Assembly: GCF_040611135.1 (NCBI RefSeq)
Contig: NZ_JBEXNL010000012.1
Span: 1-64,000 of the forward strand
DNA: 64,000 nt
Origin: Tsukamurella sp040611135
GTDB taxonomy: Bacteria; Actinomycetota; Actinomycetes; Mycobacteriales; Mycobacteriaceae
Direction of reading: 5' to 3'
Below, piece by piece: positions 16,629 through 24,305 of the stretch; within the stretch, counting starts at the first letter, position 1, and the number at the start of each line of letters is the position of its first letter. The notes under the pieces are model-generated. The model had not been told where the DNA came from and did not search any database. It saw only the letters and a list, made by a program, of their open reading frames with translations. The position numbers were made by a program, and so were the translations under genes.

Positions 16629-16703
16629 CGAGGCCGGTCGCGCGCCCGAGCCGGGCCCCGGCCAATCAGAGGTTCGGTGAAGACAAGAAACCAGCAGTGA
16701 TGA

Positions 16704-16732
16704 ATGATAGTGTCGCCGACAACACCTATCAT
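16704..16732. promoter_or_regulatory. inverted repeat in the leader of the diiron oxygenase gene
   Basis: ATGATAG-TGT at 16704 faces ACACCTATCAT ending at 16732, an inverted repeat with a one-base offset. Its centre is the perfect palindrome TGTCG-C-CGACA (16711-16721). The size and symmetry resemble a TetR-type operator. It lies 21 bases before the chosen start codon at 16754, and the regulator is not identifiable nearby. Confidence 0.5.
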
Positions 16733-16753
16733 CGAGCAGTAGGAGTCGATCAG

Positions 16754-17767
16754 ATGGCGACACGTTTCGCCCTGACCCACATGGGCAGGACCATGGGCGA
16801 CGATTTCCCCGGGCGTGCCGAGTACGAGCAGGCGCTGACGGACCTCTCCGAGGCCTCGGTGCGCCGCAACTTCGACCCGTACCTCGACATCGACTGGGAC
16901 GACCCGGAGCTGGCGATCGTCCCCGACGATCCGCGCTGGGTGTGCGACTCCCGCTTCGATCCGATCGGCCGCCACCCGTGGTACCAGGCACAGCCGCTGG
17001 CCAAGCAGATCGAGATCGGGATGTGGCGCCAGGCCAACGTCGCGAAGGTGGGCCTGCAGTTCGAGTCGATGCTGATCCGCGGGATCATGCAGTACACGGC
17101 GGCCCTCCCGAACAACTCGCCGGAGTTCCGCTACGCCACGCACGAGGCGAAGGAGGAGTGCCAGCACACGCTGATGTTCCAGGAGTTCGTCAACCGCGTG
17201 GGCATGGACGTCCCGGGCGGAAGCTGGTTCCTCCGCCGGATCTCGCCGATCGTGCCGCTCTTCGCGACCATGACGCCGCTGTACTTCTACATGATGGTGC
17301 TCGGCGGCGAGGAGCCGATCGACCACCTGCAGAAGCAGTTCCTGCGTTCGGGGTCGGAGCAGCACCCCGCGATGAGCTCGATCATGCAGATCCACGTCGC
17401 GGAGGAGGCCCGGCACATCGGCTTCGCGCATCAGCTGCTCGAGCACCGCATCCCGACGCGCGGCGCCTTCCCGCGGCTCGTGCTCTCGCTCATGCTACCG
17501 ATCACCATGCGCGTGATGGTGACCATGATCATGATGCCGCCCAAGGAGTTCTGGGAGACCTTCGACGTGCCGCGGTCGGTGAAGAAGGACATCTTCTGGC
17601 GCTCGGACGAGTCGCAGCAGATGAAGCGCGACGTCTTCGGCGACGTGCGGATGATGGCCGAGAAGTGCGGCCTCATGAACCCGCTGAGCAAGCTCATGTG
17701 GCGGATCTGCGGCATCGACGGCCGCATCTCCCGGTTCCGCAGCGAGCCGGCCTACGCCGCGCAGTAG
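16754..17767 (+). CDS. AurF-like diiron oxygenase
   Basis: The 337-residue protein matches the p-aminobenzoate N-oxygenase (AurF) / diiron family. Metal-ligand motifs are visible in order: FESMLIRGIMQYTAA (Glu about residue 97), THEAKEECQHTLMFQEF (Glu and the ExxH pair near 132-136), IMQIHVAEEARHIGFAHQLL (Glu and ExxxH near 215-222). These are consistent with a non-haem diiron centre. AurF enzymes oxidise aryl amines; other members act on different substrates, so the substrate is unknown. AGGAG eight bases before ATG 16754 supports this start. An in-frame ATG at 16700 would lie at the edge of an operator-like inverted repeat and lacks a Shine-Dalgarno. The gene converges with the acyl-CoA synthetase operon, and the two may belong to one pathway. 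Confidence 0.85.
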   Translation: MATRFALTHMGRTMGDDFPGRAEYEQALTDLSEASVRRNFDPYLDIDWDDPELAIVPDDPRWVCDSRFDPIGRHPWYQAQPLAKQIEIGMWRQANVAKVGLQFESMLIRGIMQYTAALPNNSPEFRYATHEAKEECQHTLMFQEFVNRVGMDVPGGSWFLRRISPIVPLFATMTPLYFYMMVLGGEEPIDHLQKQFLRSGSEQHPAMSSIMQIHVAEEARHIGFAHQLLEHRIPTRGAFPRLVLSLMLPITMRVMVTMIMMPPKEFWETFDVPRSVKKDIFWRSDESQQMKRDVFGDVRMMAEKCGLMNPLSKLMWRICGIDGRISRFRSEPAYAAQ

Positions 17768-17785
17768 GCCGGTCGCCGGGGAGCG

Positions 17786-18109
17786 CTACACCGGCCGGTA
17801 GAACAGGATCTCGGGCCGCGCGATGGTCCGGCTCATGTCGAGCGTGCCGTCGGTGAGGGCCGCGCCGAGCGCGGCCGCCGAGGCCGCGGGATCGTCGGTC
17901 TCGATGCGGTACTCGGCCAGGTAGGCGACGGGCAGCTTGTCCGCCGGGGCGAGTTGCGCGTCGGCGAGGCGGTAGCGCCGCGCAGAGGTCACGCCGGGCA
18001 CGCGCTCGAGGATCTGCGGCACGTGCACCTCGTCGTACCAGGCGTTGTACTCGTCCTCCACCTCGGGCGAGGCGGCGGCGGACCGCACCAGCAGCAGGAT
18101 CTCGGTCAT
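17786..18109 (-). CDS. small EthD-like / dimeric alpha-beta barrel protein
   Basis: The 107-residue product has the fold signature of EthD/DUF4286-type dimeric alpha-beta barrels. The conserved segment DEYNAWYDEVHVPQIL at about residues 17-32 ends in the His of the family, followed by GVTSARRYRL. Members are found as accessory or enzymatic proteins in oxidation and degradation operons; the function of this one is unknown. It is the last gene of the minus-strand operon that begins with the acyl-CoA synthetase, 52 bases after the FAD oxidoreductase. The tail RPEILFYRPV is intact. Confidence 0.8.
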   Translation of the reverse strand: MTEILLLVRSAAASPEVEDEYNAWYDEVHVPQILERVPGVTSARRYRLADAQLAPADKLPVAYLAEYRIETDDPAASAAALGAALTDGTLDMSRTIARPEILFYRPV

Positions 18110-18161
18110 GTGATCTCCGTTCCGGGGCGACGGTGCCCCGATCGTTGGGACTTCGGGGCGC

Positions 18162-19574
18162 TCAGCGGCCGAGCCGGTCGAGCGCTCGCGTCGCGGCGTG
18201 GAATCCGCACATCCCGTGCGCGGCGGGCCCGGGCGGCGTTGCGGCGGAGCAGATGTACATGCCGGGCACGCCGAGGTCGTAGGGCTGCAAGGTGATCCGC
18301 GGCCCGAACACCAGCTGCAGCGGGTCCTTCGAACCGGTGTTGATGTCGCCGCCGACGAAGTTGGCGTTGTACCGCGACATCTCCGTCGTCGAGCACACGG
18401 CGGTGCCCACGATGCGCTCCCGGAAGCCTGGGGCGAAGCGCTCGATCTGCGCGATGATCGCCTCGGTGGCGTCGCCGGCGTAGCCGCTCGGCACGTGGGC
18501 GTACGACCACACGGGATGGACATCGCCGACGCTCCGCGACGGGTCCGCGAGGTACTGCTGGCCCACCAGGACGAAGGGCCGCTCGGGCATCCGTCCTGCC
18601 GCGATGGCCTTCTCCGTCGCCGCGATCTCCGCGAACTCGCCGCCCAGGTGGACGGTGCTGGAGCGGCGTGCGTCGGGGGTGGTCCAGGGCACGCCGCCCT
18701 CGACGGCGAAGTCCACCTTGAAGGCACCGGGGCCGCGCCGGAATCGCCCGAACGCGCGTTGTGTTCGCGCCGGAAGCCGGTCGCCGAGGATGCTCGCGAC
18801 CTGCGCGGGGTCCAGGTCGAACAGTGTGAGGTCGCTCGCGGGCAGGTTCGCGGCGGTCACCCGCGCATCGGTCTCGATCCGTCCGCCCAGGTCGAGGAAC
18901 TCCGCGGCCAGGGCGTTCGCGATCGCACCGGAGCCTCCCTCGGCGACCTGCCAACCGTATGTGTGCCCCGCGGTCAGCATGCCCTTGCCGATCGCCGAAC
19001 TCATCGGCTCGTGCAGGGGCCGGAAGGCGTGCGCCGCGACGCCGCCCCACAGTGCGCGGGCCTGCGGCGTTCGGAGGGCCCGTGCCAGGACGGCGGCGGG
19101 GAGCACCGTCGGTGCGCCGAACTCCGCGAGCGCCAGGGGATGTCGCGGCATCCGGAGCAGCGGTCCCAGCATCGACGGCCCGATCTTGTCCATGTTCGTC
19201 ACGGGTCGGCCGAACAACGCGCGCCAGGCGGCACCGTCGGGCCCCAAACCCTCGGCCGTGTCCCCGACGGTGCGCCGCAGCACCCCCGCCGTCCCGTCGT
19301 CGAGCGGATGCACGCACTCGAGCTCGGCGGAGCGCCAGTGCAACCCGCGCCTCTCGAGGTCGATGGTGGCGAGGAAGGGCGAGCCCACGGCCATGGGGTG
19401 GATCGCCGAGCAGTGATCGTGGATGAGACCGGGGACGATGCCCTCGAAGGACCGGAGCCCGCCGCCGACCGTGCTAGCCGCCTCCAGCAGGGTGGTCTCG
19501 ACGCCCGCGCGGGCGAGGGTGATCGCGGCGGCGAGCCCGTTGGGCCCGCTGCCGACGACGGTGCCGGTGGTCAT
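18162..19574 (-). CDS. FAD-dependent oxidoreductase, phytoene-desaturase-like
   Basis: The 470-residue protein starts with the dinucleotide-binding motif VVGSGPNGLAAAITLARAG and a second GGG-turn in TLLEAASTVGGGLRS, as in the CrtI/phytoene desaturase and amine oxidase superfamily. The C-terminal FAD motif is present near PYDLGVPGMYICSAATPPGP. The middle is variable. No squalene or phytoene synthase is nearby, so a carotenoid role is not supported. Oxidation of a lipid or an acyl-linked substrate is possible given the adjacent acyl-CoA synthetase. Its ATG overlaps the stop of the upstream DUF3556 gene (ATGA), so the two are co-translated. Confidence 0.87.
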   Translation of the reverse strand: MTTGTVVGSGPNGLAAAITLARAGVETTLLEAASTVGGGLRSFEGIVPGLIHDHCSAIHPMAVGSPFLATIDLERRGLHWRSAELECVHPLDDGTAGVLRRTVGDTAEGLGPDGAAWRALFGRPVTNMDKIGPSMLGPLLRMPRHPLALAEFGAPTVLPAAVLARALRTPQARALWGGVAAHAFRPLHEPMSSAIGKGMLTAGHTYGWQVAEGGSGAIANALAAEFLDLGGRIETDARVTAANLPASDLTLFDLDPAQVASILGDRLPARTQRAFGRFRRGPGAFKVDFAVEGGVPWTTPDARRSSTVHLGGEFAEIAATEKAIAAGRMPERPFVLVGQQYLADPSRSVGDVHPVWSYAHVPSGYAGDATEAIIAQIERFAPGFRERIVGTAVCSTTEMSRYNANFVGGDINTGSKDPLQLVFGPRITLQPYDLGVPGMYICSAATPPGPAAHGMCGFHAATRALDRLGR

Positions 19575-21355
19575 GCCCGCGAGCCTAGTCCGGTGCCGAG
19601 GGGGAAGCGGTCGTGGTCCGCCGACCAGGTGATCTCACACGCGACGGGGCCGTCCGGCAGCCAGGGCTGCGTCGTCACGCACTCCGTCACGCTCCACCGG
19701 CCGCGCGCCACCACGCCCAGCGCGGCGTCGATGATCTTGAAGTCCTGGCTCATGCGGGTGACGGGCTGCGATTCGGCCCAGACCACGATCAGCTCGCCCG
19801 GCTCGAATCCCGCCTGCTCCTGGACCGCGGCGATGAGGGTCTCGTCGTGGAGATGGCCGTCGCCGAAGTTGAAGCCGATCATGGTGTTGCACACCAGCTC
19901 GCCCTCGCGCAGCGTCCGCTCTTCGACGTCGGGCACGTGGCTCAGCAGGGTCGAGAAGAGGCCGCGGCCGTTGCTGTGCATCGCGCGCCAGCCGAGGCCC
20001 ATGTTCATGAGGGTCTCGGCCCATTCGCGCTCGACGCCGGTGGCGACGAATTGGTCGACGGTGTTCGTCGTCTGCCGCTGGACCCGGTTCAACTTCTCCT
20101 CGGCGCCGGGCGCGAAGGCCCACATGCCCGTCGCCCAGTTGCCGGCGTACTGCCGCAGCGAGGGCAGGAAGGACACCTTGTCGGGCCGGATGTTGCCCAG
20201 CACGGGGAAGAACGCGAGAGCCGCGACGATCACCAGGATCAACCAGGCCGGCGACATGTCGAGCACCGAGTAGCCGTCCTGCGCGGGGAACCCGACGAAG
20301 AGGAACAACGCGGTGTACGCGAACAGCAGGTTCCACTCGAGCGGAACCGCCAGGGGGAAAGTCGAAATGATGAAAAGGTGGTAACACACCATGAACACGG
20401 CGCAGACCACCGTCACCGTGCGGTTCATCGAGAACAACAGGATGAGCGGCGCGACGATCTCGACGAACGTGCCGAGCCCCTCCGCCATGAACCGGGCCAG
20501 CCGCGACGGCAGCAGATCGTGCGGGGCGTTGCGGTAGTGGGCGCGGCGCAGGCCCTTGAAGGGCATGCACGGAGAGTTGGACACCATCACGGGGATGACG
20601 TTGATGAAGTGCTTGCCGATCTTCGACATCCCGGCGCCGACCCAGACCACCACGATGAGCAGCTTGAGCCCGACGATCATCGTCGCGAAGGAGAGCAGCG
20701 GCAGGAGCCCGAACATGATCAGCGCCGGCATGTACTGCTCGCCGCGGGCGGCGAGGAAGATCGTCTTGTCCCGCAGGCCGATCAGGATGAGCAGCGCGAC
20801 CGGGGCGATCATCAGCCAGGGCACCACCAGCTCGTACGGCGACGAGTCGGTCACGGTCACGCCGGGGAGCGCGATGCCCAGCACGAGCGAGGCGAGGAGC
20901 AGCCAGTACAGGCCGACGTCGAGCGCGGTGCGCCGGGTGCCGGCGGTGCCGGGGACCCAGGGGTAGGGGCGCAGCCGGATCGTTCCCGTGCGGGCCCAGA
21001 ACCGGATTCCACCGGTCATCGGCTTGATCTTGAAGGTCAGCGGGCCCCACGCGCCGGCGACGCCGATGGCCTCGAGCAGGGTGGTCCACAGCACCAGCTT
21101 CTGGTACACGATGGGCTGGTTCCACCAGGTCGAGACCTCCCAGAACTGCAGGCCCGAGGTGGCGGTGGCGAACAGCACGCCGCCGAAGGCGTACAGCACC
21201 AGCAGCTTCACGACGTAGACGACGAAGGCGACCTTCTGCGTGCCGAAGCCGTGGTCCACCCAGCGCTGGGTGGCGAAGCGGAGGCGGTCCTGGAGCGGGC
21301 GGGTGATGAACTCCGCCGGATCGACCTCGGGGAGGTCGGGTTTGATGAATCCCAT
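19571..21355 (-). CDS. DUF3556 polytopic membrane protein
   Basis: The 594-residue protein starts MGFIKPDLPEVDPAEF, the conserved opening of DUF3556 proteins of mycolic-acid bacteria. Residues about 40-390 hold some eight to ten hydrophobic segments with Trp-rich loops (for example FWEVSTWWNQPIVY). There are also short motifs, MPFKGLRRAHYRNAP and a GAGMSKIGKHF loop, that may carry functional His and Lys residues. The C-terminal 180 residues are soluble, with a GFNFGDGHLHDETL segment. No function is established. In this window it is the second gene of an operon with an acyl-CoA synthetase, an FAD oxidoreductase and an EthD-like protein, and is coupled by ATGA to the FAD gene. A membrane-bound step in processing an activated acyl group is an inference from this company. 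Confidence 0.85.
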   Translation of the reverse strand: MGFIKPDLPEVDPAEFITRPLQDRLRFATQRWVDHGFGTQKVAFVVYVVKLLVLYAFGGVLFATATSGLQFWEVSTWWNQPIVYQKLVLWTTLLEAIGVAGAWGPLTFKIKPMTGGIRFWARTGTIRLRPYPWVPGTAGTRRTALDVGLYWLLLASLVLGIALPGVTVTDSSPYELVVPWLMIAPVALLILIGLRDKTIFLAARGEQYMPALIMFGLLPLLSFATMIVGLKLLIVVVWVGAGMSKIGKHFINVIPVMVSNSPCMPFKGLRRAHYRNAPHDLLPSRLARFMAEGLGTFVEIVAPLILLFSMNRTVTVVCAVFMVCYHLFIISTFPLAVPLEWNLLFAYTALFLFVGFPAQDGYSVLDMSPAWLILVIVAALAFFPVLGNIRPDKVSFLPSLRQYAGNWATGMWAFAPGAEEKLNRVQRQTTNTVDQFVATGVEREWAETLMNMGLGWRAMHSNGRGLFSTLLSHVPDVEERTLREGELVCNTMIGFNFGDGHLHDETLIAAVQEQAGFEPGELIVVWAESQPVTRMSQDFKIIDAALGVVARGRWSVTECVTTQPWLPDGPVACEITWSADHDRFPLGTGLGSRA

Positions 21356-21382
21356 GACAGATGTCCTTCCGGGGGGAGGGGA

Positions 21383-22855
21383 TCAGGCGGTCGGGGCGGC
21401 GGCGTCGAGGCGACGCAGGGAGGGCTTGTCGATCTTGCCGACGGGGTTCTTCGGCAGCGCGTCGAGCACGGTGATCGCGACGGGCTGCTTGTACTTCGCG
21501 AGCTGCGCGCGGGCGTGCGTCGCAATGACATCGACGTCGAGGCGGACCCCGGGTGCGGGGGAGACGTAGAGCACCGGCAGTTCGCCGTACTTCGGGTCCG
21601 GCCGGCCGATCACGGCCGCCTCGGCGACGCCGCTCACGCCGTACACCGCGGTCTCGATCTCCTTGGGGTAGATGTTCTCCCCGCCGCGGATGATCATGTC
21701 CTTCGCGCGGTCCACGAGGCGGAGATAGCCGTCGGAGTCGAGGATACCGACGTCGCCGGTGCGCAGCCACCCGTCGACGACGGACTTCGCGGTCTCCTCG
21801 GGCCGGCCGAGGTAGCCGCGCATGATGTTCGGACCCGCGAGCAGCACCTCGCCCGGCTCTCCGGCGGGGACGTCGGCCCCGGCACCGTCGACGATGCGGA
21901 TCTGCTGGCCCGGCAACGGCAGCCCCACGCTCCCCACCTTGCGGATCCCGTTGAGCGGGTTGCACGTCGCGGCGCAGGTGCACTCGGACAGGCCGTAGCC
22001 CTCGATCAAGGGGAATCCGTAGCGGGCCTCGAAGCCCTCCAACAGTTCCCGGCTCGCCGGCGCGGCCCCGCACACGCCGAAGCGCACCCTCGACAGGTCC
22101 GGCCGCACCTCGGGCGGCAGCCCCGCCAGCATCGTGTAGATCGTGGGTACCGCGGAGAAGTACGTCGCCCCGGTCTCGGAGAGCACGTCGAAGAAGGTGC
22201 GCGGGTCGAACCGGCCCGCGATGGTGACGCGGCCGCCGCCGCGCAACGGGTTGAGCGTCGAGACCACGATCGCGTTGACGTGGAACAGCGGCAGGATCAG
22301 CAGGCTGTGATCGTCGGCGTCGAACTCGAAGGCCGCCGAGGACATCTCGCTCATCGCGACCAGGTTCGCGTGGTCGAGCATCACGCCCTTCGGGCGCCCC
22401 GTGGTGCCGGAGGTGTAGATCAGCAGCGCGAGGTCCGACGGTGCCGCGACCGGCTCCGCGGTGTCGGGCGCGTGTCCGAGCAGCGCCTCCGCGGCGATCA
22501 CCGTGACTCCCGCCGGCGCGCCGGCATCGGTGACCAGGACCGCCGCGCCCGCGTCCCGCACCTGGTACTCGACCTCGGGCTGCGCGAGGTACGGATTGAT
22601 GGGGGTCGCGGCCGCGCCCAGGTGCCAGGACGCGAACAGGGTGACCACGAGCAGCGCCGTGTTCGGCAACTTCACCGCGACCACGTCGCCGGGGCCGACG
22701 CCGGCCGCGCGCAGGACGGCGGCGGCGCTGCGCACGGCACCGTCGAAGGCGGCGTTGTCGAGGTCGACGGCGTCGTCGGCGACCGCGGGCGCGTCCGGGG
22801 CCGCGGCGGCGCGCACCGCGGGCAGGTGGGCGAAGGTGGTGAAGTCGTAGGTCAC
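21383..22855 (-). CDS. acyl-CoA synthetase / AMP-dependent ligase
   Basis: This 490-residue member of the adenylate-forming superfamily activates a carboxylic acid as acyl-AMP and then normally as the CoA thioester. Core motifs are all present: LLIYTSGTTGRPKGVML near residues 143-160 (phosphate loop), EGYGLSECTC (adenine-binding and Glu), GDVGILDSDGYLRLVDR (catalytic Asp and Arg) and the C-terminal PKNPVGKIDK with its lysine. The GTG at 22855 was chosen because AGGAG precedes it by six bases; an in-frame ATG at 22885 lacks one. It is the first gene of a four-gene operon and is divergent from a PucR-type regulator. The chain length of its substrate cannot be told from sequence. Confidence 0.92.
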   Translation of the reverse strand: MTYDFTTFAHLPAVRAAAAPDAPAVADDAVDLDNAAFDGAVRSAAAVLRAAGVGPGDVVAVKLPNTALLVVTLFASWHLGAAATPINPYLAQPEVEYQVRDAGAAVLVTDAGAPAGVTVIAAEALLGHAPDTAEPVAAPSDLALLIYTSGTTGRPKGVMLDHANLVAMSEMSSAAFEFDADDHSLLILPLFHVNAIVVSTLNPLRGGGRVTIAGRFDPRTFFDVLSETGATYFSAVPTIYTMLAGLPPEVRPDLSRVRFGVCGAAPASRELLEGFEARYGFPLIEGYGLSECTCAATCNPLNGIRKVGSVGLPLPGQQIRIVDGAGADVPAGEPGEVLLAGPNIMRGYLGRPEETAKSVVDGWLRTGDVGILDSDGYLRLVDRAKDMIIRGGENIYPKEIETAVYGVSGVAEAAVIGRPDPKYGELPVLYVSPAPGVRLDVDVIATHARAQLAKYKQPVAITVLDALPKNPVGKIDKPSLRRLDAAAPTA

Positions 22856-22936
22856 GGTGGCTCCTAGTCCGGTGGGTGCATCCACGGTAGGGCGCGCGTG
22901 ACCGAGGTCACATCGTCCACCGGCGACGAGATGTGC

Positions 22937-22969
22937 CGAGGAATTCGTCCTTCGGAGACGAATTCCTCG
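22937..22969. promoter_or_regulatory. 13-base perfect inverted repeat between divergent genes
   Basis: CGAGGAATTCGTC (22937-22949) and GACGAATTCCTCG (22957-22969) are exact complements with a seven-base spacer. They lie in the 148-base region between the acyl-CoA synthetase operon and pucR, 23 bases before the pucR -10 box. It is a likely binding site for the PucR-type protein. Confidence 0.55.
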
Positions 22970-22991
22970 TCGCGTGGGAGCGCAATGGGCC

Positions 22992-22997
22992 TAGGAT
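22992..22997 (+). promoter_or_regulatory. candidate -10 box of leaderless pucR promoter
   Basis: TAGGAT ends six bases before the ATG at 23004 and no Shine-Dalgarno is present. Confidence 0.42.
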
Positions 22998-23003
22998 TTG
23001 GCG

Positions 23004-24266
23004 ATGGACCCCGACGCGCCCCGACGGTTGATCGCCCGGGTGCTGAGCGCCGCGCCCCGGCGCGCGGTCTCCGACGCCATGACCGAGCGGATCGCGGCCG
23101 ACCTCCCGGACCTGCGGGCCGACGACGCGATCCTCGGCGCGCTGGCCGCGAGCGTCGAGGCCAACGTCGAGAACGTCACCCACGCCGTCGTGCTCGACGT
23201 CCCCGTGGAGCGGATCGAGGTCCCGCTCGCGGCGCTCGAGTACCCGCGGCGCGTGGCGCAGCGCGGGATGGCGGCCACCTCCCTCGTCCGCGCGTACTAC
23301 CTCGGGCAGCAGACCATGATCGCCCTCATCGGCGACGCCGTCGACGCGGAGGCCGGGGTGGAGCAGGACCTGCGTGAGGCCGCGATGCGCTGGCTGGTGG
23401 GTTGGTCCTTCGACTACAACGACGTCGTCACCCGCCGCGTCCTCGACGAGTACGAGGCGGAGCGGGCGGCGTGGGTGGACGCCCGGAGCGGGGCCCGGAC
23501 GGTGCGCGTCCTCGAGGTGCTGGACGGCGAGGTGCCGAGCGTCGCCGCGGCCTCCGCCAGCATCCGGTACCCGTTGCGCGCGAACCACATCGGGTTGGTC
23601 GCCTGGTACGCGGAGGGCGTCGACGAGGTCGAGCGGATCGAGCGGTTCCTGCGGGACCTCGGCGCCGCGATCGAGACTCTTGCACCTCCGCTATCGGTGG
23701 CCGTGGACCGCCTCACCGCCTGGGCGTGGCTGCCGGTGGCGGACGGGGAGGCGGCGATCGCCGCCGCCCGGTCTTTCGCGGCAGCCGATCCGGAGGCGCC
23801 GCGCGTCGTGTTCGGGCCGCCGCGGGAAGGGCTCGAGGGCTTCCGCGCGACGAACCGGGCGGCGCGCGAGGTGCGGCGGGTGGCGGACGCGACGGACGCG
23901 CGGCTGCTGGTCGCGACGGATCCCGGGGTCGGCCTGGCGGCCCTCGTCGCACACGACGTCGCCGCGGCGCGGGCCTGGGCCGACGGCGTGCTCGGGGAGC
24001 TGACCGGGGTGTCCGCCGCCGACGATCGCCTGCGCAGCACGCTCGAGATCTTCCTGCGCACCGGCGGTAGCTTCAAGGCCACCGCAGAACAGCAGCTCCT
24101 GCACGCCAACTCGGTGAAGTACCGGGTGCGCCGCGCGGTGGCGCGGCGGGGCCGCGAGATCGGCGACGACCGGCTGGACGTGGAGGTGGCGTTGGCGGTG
24201 CGCCGGATCTTCGGCCGGCACGCTCCCGGCAACCCGGCGCGGAAGGCCCCCGACGCTGGTCACTAA
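23004..24266 (+). CDS. PucR-type transcriptional regulator
   Basis: The 420-residue protein has the layout of actinobacterial PucR/CdaR-type regulators. There is an alpha-helical N-terminal sensor region, then a GGDEF-like degenerate middle domain (about 180-310), then a C-terminal helix-turn-helix at about residues 335-400. In the last part, TLEIFLRTGGSFKATAEQQ and HANSVKYRVRR form the typical helices. The ATG at 23004 sits six bases after a -10-like TAGGAT. A TTG two codons upstream is also in frame. It is divergent from the acyl-CoA synthetase/DUF3556/FAD operon and a perfect inverted repeat separates them, so control of that operon is the simplest reading. Its stop codon overlaps a -10-like TAAGCT (24264-24269) that may serve serA. 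Confidence 0.86.
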   Translation: MDPDAPRRLIARVLSAAPRRAVSDAMTERIAADLPDLRADDAILGALAASVEANVENVTHAVVLDVPVERIEVPLAALEYPRRVAQRGMAATSLVRAYYLGQQTMIALIGDAVDAEAGVEQDLREAAMRWLVGWSFDYNDVVTRRVLDEYEAERAAWVDARSGARTVRVLEVLDGEVPSVAAASASIRYPLRANHIGLVAWYAEGVDEVERIERFLRDLGAAIETLAPPLSVAVDRLTAWAWLPVADGEAAIAAARSFAAADPEAPRVVFGPPREGLEGFRATNRAAREVRRVADATDARLLVATDPGVGLAALVAHDVAAARAWADGVLGELTGVSAADDRLRSTLEIFLRTGGSFKATAEQQLLHANSVKYRVRRAVARRGREIGDDRLDVEVALAVRRIFGRHAPGNPARKAPDAGH

Positions 24267-24305
24267 GCTGAGCGGTGCAACAGGCACCGTGAATGAGGAG
24301 CGCAA

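Noticed and set aside
19613..22867. A 1084-codon open frame on the plus strand
   Set aside because: It is antisense to the DUF3556 and acyl-CoA synthetase genes. Its translation is low-complexity Arg/His/Asp-rich with no recognisable domain.
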